Origin: Lysobacterales bacterium
Lineage (GTDB): Bacteria; Pseudomonadota; Gammaproteobacteria; Xanthomonadales; SZUA-38
Assembly: GCA_030065125.1 (NCBI GenBank)
Contig: JASJDM010000019.1
Coordinates: forward strand, 1 to 64,000
Direction of reading: 5' to 3'
DNA length: 64,000 nucleotides
This document shows, one piece after another, positions 47,517 to 56,410 of the stretch. Within the stretch, counting starts at the first letter, position 1; every line of letters begins with the position of its first letter. Under the pieces are notes generated by a model. It did not search any database and was not told where the DNA came from. It was given only the letters and a program-made list of their open reading frames with translations. The translations under genes were made by a program, and so were the position numbers.

Positions 47517-48470
47517 ATGGATAACGTGAGCCAAGCCGCTGCCTTGTCTTCTTCCGTGGAAGACGCGCTGCACCGGGCTCTGGACCAGATCAACCGCATC
47601 GTGGTCGGCAAGGAGTCTACCATTCGATTGGCCATGACCTGCCTGATCGCCGAAGGCCACCTGTTGCTGGAAGACGTTCCCGGCGTTGGCAAGACCACCC
47701 TGGCCCACACCCTGGCGGTGACCACCGGCCTGGAATTTCAGCGGGTACAGTTCACCTCGGACATGCTGCCGGCGGACATTCTGGGCATCACCATTTACAG
47801 CCGCGAACGGGAAACATTCGATTTCCATCCAGGACCGATTTTCTCCCAGGTCATGCTGGCTGACGAGGTCAATCGAGCCACCCCCAAGACCCAGAGCGCC
47901 CTGCTGGAAGCCATGGCCGAACGCCAGGTCACCATCGAGGGGCAGACCCGCCCGCTGCCCGAAACCTTTTTTGTTATCGCCACCCAGAATCCGGTGGACC
48001 TGGCCGGTACTTTTCCCCTGCCGGATTCCCAGATGGACCGCTTTCTGATGCGCCTGCACATGGGTTACCCGGACGCCGAAGCCGAACGCCGCCTGCTGGA
48101 AGAGCCCGACCGCCAGAGCCTGCTGGCCGACGCCGTGCCGTGCATGAGCGATGCCCAGCTGCGGCTTCTGCAGCAACGGGCGAGCGAGGTGCACGCCTCC
48201 CCGGCACTGCTGGATTACCTGCAGGCGCTGATCCAGGCCAGTCGCGATTACTCCGGGATCGACACCGGACTGTCTCCGCGGGGCGGGCTGGCGATTCTTC
48301 GCTGTGCCCGGGCCTGGGCGCTGCTGGATGACCGCGACCACCTGATACCCGAAGACCTGCAGGCGGTTTTCGTGGCCGTGGCTGCCCATCGGCTGCGGCC
48401 TTCATCGGGCAACGAATCGCGACCTGAAGAGGTCGCGGCGGAACTGCTGGCCCAGGTACCGATCCAGTAA
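47517..48470 (+). CDS. MoxR-family AAA+ ATPase
   Basis: 317 aa. It has Walker A LEDVPGVGKTTLAH, Walker B VMLADEVNRATPKTQ, sensor 1 FFVIATQNPVDLAGT and the C-terminal lid with GLSPRGGLAILRCARAWAL. MoxR ATPases act as chaperones for assembly of partner complexes. It is first in an operon with DUF58 and transglutaminase genes, a frequent trio. Shine-Dalgarno AGGAAA. Confidence 0.95.
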   Translation: MDNVSQAAALSSSVEDALHRALDQINRIVVGKESTIRLAMTCLIAEGHLLLEDVPGVGKTTLAHTLAVTTGLEFQRVQFTSDMLPADILGITIYSRERETFDFHPGPIFSQVMLADEVNRATPKTQSALLEAMAERQVTIEGQTRPLPETFFVIATQNPVDLAGTFPLPDSQMDRFLMRLHMGYPDAEAERRLLEEPDRQSLLADAVPCMSDAQLRLLQQRASEVHASPALLDYLQALIQASRDYSGIDTGLSPRGGLAILRCARAWALLDDRDHLIPEDLQAVFVAVAAHRLRPSSGNESRPEEVAAELLAQVPIQ

Positions 48471-48474
48471 GCCG

Positions 48475-49446
48475 GTGCTTTCCACCCTGCGCAAGTTGGA
48501 CTGGCTGGAGTGGAGCTACACCATGCTCCAGAAATTCAGCGGCGCCCACCGGGCACCCCAGGCGCTGCCGCTGGAACTGGACCGCAAGCGCATCTACATC
48601 GTTCCGACACGGTTTGGGTTTTTCTTTGCCCTGGTCCTGCTGGTGCTGCTCCTGGGCGGGCTGAACTACAACAATAATATGGCCCTGCTGTACACCTTCC
48701 TGCTGGCGGCGGTGGCGCTGCTGTCACCGCTCTACACGGTCAGGAATCTGTCGGGACTGCGGGTGGTACAGGTGGTTGCCCCTCCGGTATTTTACGGTGA
48801 GGTCGCGCGCTTCATCCTCACTCTGCAGAACCCCAGCTCCTCGCCCCGCCCTATGGTCTGGGCCCGGGACAAACAGGACGCCACCTTTACCGACATCGAG
48901 GCCAACGGCCGCAGCGACGTCAGCGTGGAAGTGGCTACCCGCCGTCGGGGATGGCTGGACATGCCCCGCTCCCGGTTGACCACCACCTACCCGGTGGGTC
49001 TGTTTTATGCCTGGACCTGGGTGCACCCGCCCTACCGCTGCCTGGTCTATCCCAAGCCCGAGGTGGATGCCCCGCCTCTTCCCATGGGCGGCCAGGCGGG
49101 CACCGGCCAACCCGAACGCCGGGGTGACGAGGAATGGGCCGGGCTGCGGGACTACCAGCCCGGCGACCCGTCCCGGCTCATCGCCTGGAAGGTCGTGGCC
49201 CGAACCGACCAGATGGTCACCAAAACCTTCGCCGACCACCGCAGCCAGGAACTGCACCTGGATTACAGCCAGATCGACGGTCTGGACCTGGAGCGACGAT
49301 TGTCCCGACTGACTCGCTGGGTGCTGGACGCCGACAAGGCGCGACTGCGTTACTCACTGAAACTGCCCAACCAGCAGGTCGGACCTGATTCCGGCGAACT
49401 GCACAAGCACCAATGTCTGCGAGCTTTGGCCGAATATCAGCCCTGA
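48475..49446 (+). CDS. DUF58 (VWA-like) membrane protein
   Basis: 323 aa starting at GTG, 4 bp after the MoxR stop. Two membrane helices lie near residues 40-80 (FFFALVLLVLLLGGLNYNNN and the next segment). The DUF58 signature DYQPGDPSRLIAWKVVARTD is intact. Residues RLSRLTRWVLDADK follow. Such proteins pair with MoxR and transglutaminase-like partners. It overlaps the next gene by 34 bp. Confidence 0.93.
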   Translation: MLSTLRKLDWLEWSYTMLQKFSGAHRAPQALPLELDRKRIYIVPTRFGFFFALVLLVLLLGGLNYNNNMALLYTFLLAAVALLSPLYTVRNLSGLRVVQVVAPPVFYGEVARFILTLQNPSSSPRPMVWARDKQDATFTDIEANGRSDVSVEVATRRRGWLDMPRSRLTTTYPVGLFYAWTWVHPPYRCLVYPKPEVDAPPLPMGGQAGTGQPERRGDEEWAGLRDYQPGDPSRLIAWKVVARTDQMVTKTFADHRSQELHLDYSQIDGLDLERRLSRLTRWVLDADKARLRYSLKLPNQQVGPDSGELHKHQCLRALAEYQP

Positions 49447-51449
49447 AGCAGTCGCCGGACCTGACCACGGTCCTGTGGCTGCTGGCTTCCCTGACACTGG
49501 CGGTAGCACCCCACCTTACCCGGTTGCCCCTGTGGCTGCCGCTGGTGTTCGTTGCCGCCGCGGCCGAGCGCCTCAGTCATTTCTTCTTTCGCCGCCCGGC
49601 CCTGCCGGGCTGGCTCCGGTTTGGGCTGACCCTGGCCTGCCTGGCAGGCGTCGCCGGCAGCTACGGCACCATCCTGGGTCGCCAGGCCGGCATCGCCCTG
49701 CTGTGCGTCATGCTGGCCCTGAAACTGCTGGAGACCTACCGGCGCCGGGACGTCTACCTGTTGATCAGCCTGGCCTACTTCGTGGTGGTGACCCAGTTCC
49801 TGTTCAACCAGAGCATCTACATGTCGGTGTTTCTGCTGGTCACGGTGGTGATTATCACCGCGACGCTGATCGTTACGGAGCTGCAGCCTTCAAGGGAACG
49901 CCACGCCACCCATGAATTGTCCGGTCTGATCTCACCCGCCGGCACCCTGCGCAATGCCGGTTGGATGCTGCTGCAGGGCATCCCGCTGATGATTGGCATG
50001 TTCCTGCTTTTTCCCCGTCTGGGGGTGCCGCTGTGGGGCATGCCCGAGGACGCCCTGTATGGCAAGACCGGCATCTCAGACCGGATGGAACCCGGCTCCA
50101 TCCGTGACCTTTTCGTGGACGACTCTCCGGCGTTCCGAGTGGTATTCCAGGGCGAGCCGCCGGACCAGTCCCAGTTGTACTGGCGCGGCCCGGTGCTGTG
50201 GCACTTCGACGGCGCGGCCTGGTGCCGTGAAGCGCCCTGCGACCGCAGCGACCGCGACAGCCCCGGGATGATTGGCGCTCAGAACCGCAGGCGGCCGCCC
50301 GCGTTGGAAAACCCCATCCGCTACGAAGTGACGATGGAAGCCTCCCAGCAGCACTGGATATTCGCACTGGACATTCCGTTGCGGGTACCGGCGGGCTGGC
50401 GGTTTGCGCTGGAGCGCGACTACACCATTCACCGCCGACGGCCGGTTACCCAGACCACCGTGTACACCTTGACCAGCGATCCAGGGTTCAAGATGAACAC
50501 CCGCCAGGACGGTTGGCTGCGCAACCTGGGCCTGCAGCTGCCGCCGGATCTCAATCCCCGCACGCGGGAATTTGCCCGACAACTGCGGGAGACCCACGGG
50601 GACGACGATCTTGCCATTGTCCAGGCAGTGTTGAGCCGCTTTCGCAACGAAGAGTACTTCTACTCCTTCACGCCGCCGCCCCTGGGCATCAACACGGTGG
50701 ACGACTTCCTGTTCGAGACGCGGGAGGGGTATTGCGAATTCTACTCCTCGTCCTTCACATTTCTGATGCGCGCAGCCGGCATACCGGCACGGGTTGTCAC
50801 TGGCTACCAGGGCGGGCTGGACATGGTGGACTACACGCTGATTCGCCAGTCCGATGCCCATGCCTGGGCCGAGGTCTGGCTGGACGGAAAAGGCTGGACC
50901 CGGGTCGACCCGACTGCCGCGGTTGCGCCGGAACGCATCGACCGCGGCGCCCTGGCCGCGGCCGGCGGGCGACGCGGTCCGCTGGATTTCGAGTGGATCC
51001 GGGGCCTGCGCAATCAGTTCGATGCGGTGCACCGCCTGTGGTCCGACTGGGTGGTCAAGTTCAATCGCGCGCGCCAGCGTTCATTGTTCCGGCCACTGGG
51101 GGTCGACGACCTGTCAGCCCGCTTTTCTTTGATCACGCTGATCGTGCTGGGCGGAGCCTTTGTGGCGGTGGTGATGCTGCTGCTCCTGCGCGCCCAGTGG
51201 ATCGGCGGGCTGGACCCGGCGTCCCGGGAATACGCCCGCTTCTGCCGCAAGCTGCAGCGCAGCGGTATTACCCGCGGCGCCGCCGAAGGACCCCGGGATT
51301 TTGCCAGCCGTGCGGCGGCTTCACGCGAAGGGCTGGCTGCTCCCATCCACCGCATCACCGACCTTTACGTGGCGCTGCGCTTCCAGCCGCGGCAACCGGA
51401 TCACGCCCTGGACGAACTGAAATCGGCAGTTCGCGCCTTCAAGGCCTGA
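49413..51449 (+). CDS. TgpA-type membrane transglutaminase-like protein (DUF3488)
   Basis: 678 aa. About five to six membrane helices form the N-terminal DUF3488 part (residues 15-210). The periplasmic transglutaminase core has Cys in TREGYCEFYSSSFTFLMRAAG, His in SDAHAWAEVWLDG and Asp in WTRVDPTAA. One more helix (about 570-590) and a C-terminal DUF4129-like tail follow. P. aeruginosa TgpA is essential and affects the envelope. It completes the MoxR-DUF58-TgpA operon. Confidence 0.94.
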   Translation: MSASFGRISALKQSPDLTTVLWLLASLTLAVAPHLTRLPLWLPLVFVAAAAERLSHFFFRRPALPGWLRFGLTLACLAGVAGSYGTILGRQAGIALLCVMLALKLLETYRRRDVYLLISLAYFVVVTQFLFNQSIYMSVFLLVTVVIITATLIVTELQPSRERHATHELSGLISPAGTLRNAGWMLLQGIPLMIGMFLLFPRLGVPLWGMPEDALYGKTGISDRMEPGSIRDLFVDDSPAFRVVFQGEPPDQSQLYWRGPVLWHFDGAAWCREAPCDRSDRDSPGMIGAQNRRRPPALENPIRYEVTMEASQQHWIFALDIPLRVPAGWRFALERDYTIHRRRPVTQTTVYTLTSDPGFKMNTRQDGWLRNLGLQLPPDLNPRTREFARQLRETHGDDDLAIVQAVLSRFRNEEYFYSFTPPPLGINTVDDFLFETREGYCEFYSSSFTFLMRAAGIPARVVTGYQGGLDMVDYTLIRQSDAHAWAEVWLDGKGWTRVDPTAAVAPERIDRGALAAAGGRRGPLDFEWIRGLRNQFDAVHRLWSDWVVKFNRARQRSLFRPLGVDDLSARFSLITLIVLGGAFVAVVMLLLLRAQWIGGLDPASREYARFCRKLQRSGITRGAAEGPRDFASRAAASREGLAAPIHRITDLYVALRFQPRQPDHALDELKSAVRAFKA

Positions 51450-51488
51450 CCGCGCCCCCCGCTTGCCGGGTACAATCTCCATGCGCTG

Positions 51489-52799
51489 ATGACTGACTTG
51501 ACCCCGATGTCCGCCGTCCACACCAAGGCCTCAACCGCTTCCAGCGAGCCCCTGCTGATCCCGCTGGAATACTCGCTGGTTCTTACCGATCCGGCAGTGG
51601 AGGCCGCGTTTGGCCTGCTGCGTGCCCACGCCCGCCATCTGTTCCTTCTGCCTGTATGGCGCATGCAGGGCCGGGAGGCCATGAACCGGCGGGTGGCCGA
51701 CCGCATCTTGCTGGATCCAGCGGCCCTGCCCTACGACGCCGCCGTGCTGGCCGAACTCCAGATCCAGCACGCCTGCGGACGGGAACTGGTCCTGGTGACC
51801 CGTTCGGATCGGCGCCATGCGCAACAGATCGCCGATCACCTGGGGATCTTCAGCCAGGTGTTGTCGGCCGACGAGGCCATCAGGCACGCCGGCACCGGCG
51901 CCAGCACGATGCCGGTTTCGGCGTTCCCGCTGCCCGCCTACCTCAAATCACTTCGCCTGCACCAATGGCTGAAGAACCTGCTGCTGTTCGTCCCGCTGGT
52001 CATGTCCCACCAGATCAGCAACATCAACCTGCTGATGAACGCGGCTATCGCCTTTCTGGCTTTCGGCCTGTGCGCTTCCAGCGCGTATCTGCTGAACGAC
52101 CTGCTGGACCTGGCCGACGACCGCCGGCATCCCGACAAGCGCCATCGCCCGCTGGCGGCGGGACAGGTGTCGGCGCGGGCGTGCGCCTGGGGCATTCCCG
52201 TGCTGCTGGCGGCTTCAGCCGCACTGGGACTGCTGCTTCCAGCGCCGTTTCTGGCCCTGCTCGGGACCTACTACCTGGGTACGCTGCTGTATTCGCTTTG
52301 GCTGAAGCGCGTGATCCTGGTGGACGTCCTCAGCCTGGTCGGCCTGTACACCCTGCGCCTGCTGGCCGGCGCAGCGGCGGTGTCCGTCACCACGTCCTTC
52401 TGGCTGCTGGCGTTTGCCGTGTTCGTGTTCCTGAGCCTGGCCATGGTTAAACGTTATGTGGAGCTGCAGACCATGGCGGCTATGGACCGCACCGTCGCCG
52501 CCGGGCGCGGATACCGGATCGACGACCTGGAAACCATCTCTCAATTCGGCAGCGCCAGCGGCTACATGGCGGTGCTGGTTCTTGCGCTGTACATCAACAG
52601 CGACACGGTTCGCGTGCTGTACGATGAACCCCGCATCATCTGGCTGCTTTGCCCCCTGGTGCTGTACCTGATCTCGCGGATCTGGCTGCTGGCCCGACGG
52701 GGAGAGATACACGAGGATCCCGTCGTATTTGCCATCGAGGACCGTCAGAGCCAGGTGCTGGCGGTACTGGGCGCCCTGCTGCTGTGGCTGGCGGCCTGA
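51489..52799 (+). CDS. UbiA-family prenyltransferase with degenerate N-terminal HAD-like domain
   Basis: 436 aa. Residues about 20-130 look like the HAD phosphatase domain often fused to such proteins, but motif I is degenerate (LIPLEYSLVLTD, no DxD), so it is probably inactive. The UbiA part (145-436) has about nine helices and the motif NDLLDLADDRRHPDKRHRPL from residue 203. This is very close to the pattern of decaprenyl-phosphate 5-phosphoribosyltransferase (mycobacterial Rv3806c). The next two genes resemble DprE1 and DprE2. It is inferred to make polyprenyl-phosphoryl phosphoribose at the inner membrane. Confidence 0.88.
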   Translation: MTDLTPMSAVHTKASTASSEPLLIPLEYSLVLTDPAVEAAFGLLRAHARHLFLLPVWRMQGREAMNRRVADRILLDPAALPYDAAVLAELQIQHACGRELVLVTRSDRRHAQQIADHLGIFSQVLSADEAIRHAGTGASTMPVSAFPLPAYLKSLRLHQWLKNLLLFVPLVMSHQISNINLLMNAAIAFLAFGLCASSAYLLNDLLDLADDRRHPDKRHRPLAAGQVSARACAWGIPVLLAASAALGLLLPAPFLALLGTYYLGTLLYSLWLKRVILVDVLSLVGLYTLRLLAGAAAVSVTTSFWLLAFAVFVFLSLAMVKRYVELQTMAAMDRTVAAGRGYRIDDLETISQFGSASGYMAVLVLALYINSDTVRVLYDEPRIIWLLCPLVLYLISRIWLLARRGEIHEDPVVFAIEDRQSQVLAVLGALLLWLAA

Positions 52800-52807
52800 C
52801 AGCCTGC

Positions 52808-54118
52808 ATGTCCGGACACTCACACCAGTCCTGGGGCCGCTGGCCCAGAGCCAGTCAGCAGGTCCTGCCCCTGTACTGGCCCGATGATCAGCTGCCCGCC
52901 ACCGGTGACCTCAGCCTGTTACCCAGGGGCAACGGCCGCAGCTACGGTGACGTCTGCCTCAACGACGGCGGCGCGCTGCTGGACTGCCGCCAGCTCAACC
53001 GTTTCGTGTCCTTCGACCCTGAACACGGTCGCCTGGCCTGCGAGGCCGGCGTCCTGCTGGGGGACATCCAGCGCCTCACCCTGCCCCGCGGATGGATGCT
53101 GTCCGTATCGCCAGGCACCCAGTTCGTCACCGTCGGCGGCGCCATTGCCAACGATGTCCACGGCAAGAACCATCATCGCGCGGGCACCTTCGGCCGGCAC
53201 GTCGTCAGCTTTGAGCTGCGGCGCACCGATGGGTCCTGCCTGCAGTGCAGTCCGTCAGAAAATCCGGAGCTGTTCCGGGCCACCGTGGGCGGTCTGGGCC
53301 TGACGGGTGTGATCACCCGGGCCGAGATCCAGCTGAAACCGGTAAGCGGCGCTTACCTGGACCAGCAAACGGTCAGCTTCGATCATCTCGACCGTTTCTT
53401 TGAGCTGGCCGCCGAAGCTGACCGGCAGCATGAATATACAGTGGCGTGGATCGACTGCCTGGCGCGCGGCCCGGAGCTCGGCCGCGGCCTGCTGATGACG
53501 GCAGACCACCGGGACGAAGCGAACTGCAGCGAGCCCGCCCGGCGGCGCCTGTCGGTGCCGTTTGAACTGCCTGTTTCTCCGGTCAGAAGCTGGAGCGTCC
53601 GTCAATTCAATCGCTGGTACTTCAACCGGCAGCGCCGCAACGCCGGCCGCCGGCGCGTCCACTACCAGCCGTTTTTTTATCCACTGGACGCCGTCGGCCA
53701 GTGGAATCGCGTATACGGGCGGTCCGGTTTTTATCAGTACCAGTGCGTCATTCCCGAGGGACAGGCGCGGGAAGCGGTCAGCGATATCCTGGAGCGGGTG
53801 AGTGACGCGGGCAGCGGCTCGTTCCTGGCCGTTTTGAAACGCTTCGGCGATCTGCCGTCGCCGGGACTGCTGTCATTTCCCATGCCCGGTGTGACCCTGG
53901 CACTGGATTTTGCCAACCAGGGTCAGCGCACCCTGGATCTCATGGACAGCCTGGACCAACTCACCCACGCAGCGGGTGGCCGGGTGAACCCGTCCAAGGA
54001 TGCCCGCATGTCGGCGGCACACTTCCAGCAGGCCTACCCCGGCTGGAAGCAGCTGCAGGGCCTGGCCGATCCGGGACTGTCATCCAGCTTCTGGCGCCGG
54101 GTGACAGTCGCTCCATGA
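52808..54118 (+). CDS. DprE1-like FAD-binding oxidoreductase
   Basis: 436 aa from the ATG at 52808, 8 bp after the UbiA stop. It is a VAO-type FAD domain: LPRGNGRSYGDVCLNDGG (residues about 38-55), SVSPGTQFVTVGGAIANDVH and GKNHHRAGTFGRHVVSFELR. The C-terminal substrate part has LKRFGDLPSPGLLSFPMPGV and ends with PGWKQLQGLADP. DprE1 oxidises decaprenylphosphoryl ribose at C2'. Overlap with the SDR gene (4 nt) supports a DprE1/DprE2 epimerase pair. Lipid substrate inferred. Confidence 0.88.
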   Translation: MSGHSHQSWGRWPRASQQVLPLYWPDDQLPATGDLSLLPRGNGRSYGDVCLNDGGALLDCRQLNRFVSFDPEHGRLACEAGVLLGDIQRLTLPRGWMLSVSPGTQFVTVGGAIANDVHGKNHHRAGTFGRHVVSFELRRTDGSCLQCSPSENPELFRATVGGLGLTGVITRAEIQLKPVSGAYLDQQTVSFDHLDRFFELAAEADRQHEYTVAWIDCLARGPELGRGLLMTADHRDEANCSEPARRRLSVPFELPVSPVRSWSVRQFNRWYFNRQRRNAGRRRVHYQPFFYPLDAVGQWNRVYGRSGFYQYQCVIPEGQAREAVSDILERVSDAGSGSFLAVLKRFGDLPSPGLLSFPMPGVTLALDFANQGQRTLDLMDSLDQLTHAAGGRVNPSKDARMSAAHFQQAYPGWKQLQGLADPGLSSSFWRRVTVAP

Positions 54119-54852
54119 CCCGGGCACTCATCATCGGAGCGACCTCGGCCATCGCCGGTGCCGTTGCCCGGCTCTGGGCGGAACAGGGGCATGCTCTGTT
54201 CCTGACCGGCCGCAACCCGGAGCGCCTGAAACTGCTGCGTCATGACCTGCTCGCCCGCGGCGCGGCCAGAGTTGAAACGGCAGTGCTGGAAGTCACCGAT
54301 ACGCTGCAGCAGGAGGCGGTGATCAGCCAGGCCGTGCAAACCCTGGACGGGCTCGACCTGGCCCTGCTCGCCCACGGCTCCCTGCCCGGCTCCGACGACT
54401 GGCACAGCTCGCCCGAAGCAGCTCGCCTGGCGTTTGAGGTCAACGCCACCGCCACCATTACCCTGCTCACCAGGCTGACCGGGCTGTTTGAAAGCCGCCA
54501 GCACGGCACCCTGGTGGTGATCTCCTCGGTGGCGGGGGATCGTGGCCGTCAGAGCAACTACCTGTATGGCGCGGCCAAGGGCGCCGTGAGCCTGTTCACC
54601 CAGGGCCTGCGCAATCGGCTGCACGGAGGCCCCGTTCGGGTGATCACCGTCAAGCCGGGCATGGTGGATACCCCCATGACCCGGTCCTTCGACAAGGGTC
54701 TGCTGTGGGCCACCCCGGAGCAGGTCGCCATCGATGTGGTGCGTGCGGTGTCCCGCGGTCGCGACGTGGTGTACAGCCCCTGGTACTGGCGCTGGATCAT
54801 GCTGGTGATTCGACTGCTGCCGGAATGGCTATTCAAGCGGCTGCGCCTTTGA
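54115..54852 (+). CDS. DprE2-like SDR oxidoreductase
   Basis: 245 aa. The cofactor loop is IIGATSAIAGAVARLWAEQG (a DprE2-like variant of TGxxxGxG). NVNATATITLLTRLTGLFE, ISSVAGDRGRQSNYLYGAAKG with catalytic Tyr151 and Lys155, and VKPGMVDTPMT follow. The C-terminus has a hydrophobic segment (YWRWIMLVIRLLPEWLFKRL) that could hold it at the membrane. With the preceding gene it would reduce the 2'-keto intermediate to the arabino form. It is the last gene of the cassette. lexA starts 145 bp downstream under its own promoter. Confidence 0.88.
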   Translation: MTRALIIGATSAIAGAVARLWAEQGHALFLTGRNPERLKLLRHDLLARGAARVETAVLEVTDTLQQEAVISQAVQTLDGLDLALLAHGSLPGSDDWHSSPEAARLAFEVNATATITLLTRLTGLFESRQHGTLVVISSVAGDRGRQSNYLYGAAKGAVSLFTQGLRNRLHGGPVRVITVKPGMVDTPMTRSFDKGLLWATPEQVAIDVVRAVSRGRDVVYSPWYWRWIMLVIRLLPEWLFKRLRL

Positions 54853-54939
54853 GCGGCATGGCGGCGGCTGAACTGGAGGGCGGGTGGCAACCTGATCTGA
54901 GGCGGCACAGTGCGGATCGAGTCACGGTTGGCCCGAATC

Positions 54940-54973
54940 TCGACAGCTTCAAAATAACTGTATATAATTACAG
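54940..54973 (+). promoter_or_regulatory. lexA promoter with perfect SOS box
   Basis: TCGACA (54940-54945) and TATAAT (54963-54968) are spaced by 17 bp. The LexA box CTGTATATAATTACAG (54958-54973) overlaps the -10, so LexA binding would block RNA polymerase. This is 24 bp before the lexA ATG and gives autoregulation. Confidence 0.85.
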
Positions 54974-54997
54974 TTACTCCGACTCTCTGACACAACC

Positions 54998-55621
54998 ATG
55001 TCTCTGCGCCTGACCAAACGCCAGCAGCAAATACTGGATTTCATCCGCCAGACCCAGACCGAGCAGGGTTATCCGCCCACCCGGGCGGAAATCGGCATGC
55101 ATTTCGGATTTCGATCTCCCAATGCCGCTGAATCCCATCTCAAGGCCCTGGAACGCAAAGGTGCAATCCATCTCCGCGGTGGCGTGTCCCGGGGCATTGC
55201 CCTGGCCGAGGACAGCGCAGTGGAACACAAGCAGACGGTCTCCCTGCCCCTCGTGGGAAGAGTGGCCGCGGGATTGCCGGTGCTGGCCTCTGAGAACATC
55301 GAAGACCACTACACCGTCGACCCCCAGCTGTTTCGCCCCAAACCGGATTACCTGCTGCGGGTCCAGGGGGCCAGCATGCGGGACGCCGGCATCCTGGACG
55401 GCGACCTGCTGGCCGTTCACCGCACGCCTGAGGCATTGAACCAGCAGATTGTTGTCGCCCGTATCGGTGATGAAGTCACCGTCAAACGTTTCCAGCGTCA
55501 CGGAGCCAGAGTGCTTTTATTGCCCGAAAACCCCGACTATGAACCCATAGAGATCGACCTGCGCGATCAGTCCGTCGATATCGAGGGCCTGGGAGTCGGC
55601 GTGATTCGGACAATGGACTAG
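54998..55621 (+). CDS. lexA: LexA repressor
   Basis: 207 aa. The N-terminal winged HTH is [16 protein letters not shown] to [19 protein letters not shown]. The self-cleavage site is Ala91-Gly92 in RVAAGLPV. Ser126 (GASMRD) and Lys163 (VTVKRF) form the dyad. It represses SOS genes, including itself and dnaE2 here. imuA and imuB follow on the same strand, so the mutagenesis genes are induced with lexA. A small hairpin CTAGCAG/CTGCTAG (55618-55636) spans its stop codon. Confidence 0.97.
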   Translation: MSLRLTKRQQQILDFIRQTQTEQGYPPTRAEIGMHFGFRSPNAAESHLKALERKGAIHLRGGVSRGIALAEDSAVEHKQTVSLPLVGRVAAGLPVLASENIEDHYTVDPQLFRPKPDYLLRVQGASMRDAGILDGDLLAVHRTPEALNQQIVVARIGDEVTVKRFQRHGARVLLLPENPDYEPIEIDLRDQSVDIEGLGVGVIRTMD

Positions 55622-55711
55622 CAGGCTGTCTGCTAGCGTCCTGTCACGGCCTGCTGCCCCGGGCAGCCAGCACCGGCCAGGGTTCCTGTGTACTCCGATG
55701 GGTGATGCGTT

Positions 55712-56410
55712 ATGGCACTGGTTTCAAATGGCCGCCCCGGCCCTCTCGATGAACTGCTGCGTCAGCGCGGCATCAGTCGAGGGTACAGCCCAACAGCAGG
55801 GGCCGGTCTGCCCTGCGAGCACCCGGACCTTGAACCCCATCTGCCCCGAGGCTGGCCGGTTGGTGAACTCACCGAGGTACTGGCGCCTTATCCGGGCATC
55901 GGCGAACTGTCCCTGCTGGCTCCGGCCCTGACGGCGCTGACCCGGCGGCAGCAGTGGGTCGCCCTGGTAGCGCCGCCCCAGACGCCCCATGCCAGCGGGC
56001 TGCGCCAGCTGGGTTTCAGCCTGGAGCAGACCCTGGTGGTGCGCACCAGCGACGCCGGTGATGCGCTGTGGGCCACCGAGCAGGTGATGCGATCTGGAGC
56101 CTGCGGTGCGGTACTCTGCTGGCCAGGCCAACTCAGTGACCGCCAGCTGCGGCGGCTGCAGCTGGCGGCGGAACAGGGGCGCTGCAGCGGCGTCATCTTC
56201 CGTCACCTCAAGGCTCGGCATGTCCGCTCCCCGGCCGCCCTGCGCCTCACCCTTGAGCCGAACCTTGAACCGACTCCGGAGCCAGACCCGGAACCAATCT
56301 CAAGCGGCTCGGAAACCCGGTCCCGGCGCAGCCTGCGGGCTACCATCATCAAGCGACGCGGCGGCCGACCCGGCAGCGCTTTCACCATTCTGACCTGCCC
56401 GCCAGCATGA
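55712..56410 (+). CDS. imuA: ImuA translesion-synthesis accessory protein
   Basis: 232 aa. It resembles the SulA/RecA-like ImuA family: LPRGWPVGELTEVLAPYPGIGELSLLAPAL (degenerate P-loop region), VALVAPPQTPHASGLRQLG and GACGAVLCWPGQLSDRQLRRLQLAAE. A Pro/Glu-rich linker (PNLEPTPEPDPEP) and a basic tail follow. ImuA works with ImuB and DnaE2 in SOS mutagenesis. It overlaps imuB by 4 nt and lies 90 bp after lexA, without its own clear SOS box. Confidence 0.9.
   Translation: MALVSNGRPGPLDELLRQRGISRGYSPTAGAGLPCEHPDLEPHLPRGWPVGELTEVLAPYPGIGELSLLAPALTALTRRQQWVALVAPPQTPHASGLRQLGFSLEQTLVVRTSDAGDALWATEQVMRSGACGAVLCWPGQLSDRQLRRLQLAAEQGRCSGVIFRHLKARHVRSPAALRLTLEPNLEPTPEPDPEPISSGSETRSRRSLRATIIKRRGGRPGSAFTILTCPPA

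Noticed and set aside
54852..54998. tRNA or small RNA in the DprE2-lexA gap, and tRNAs elsewhere
   Set aside because: No cloverleaf or CCA-ended structure was recognised by eye in any intergenic region; a covariance-model scan would be decisive.
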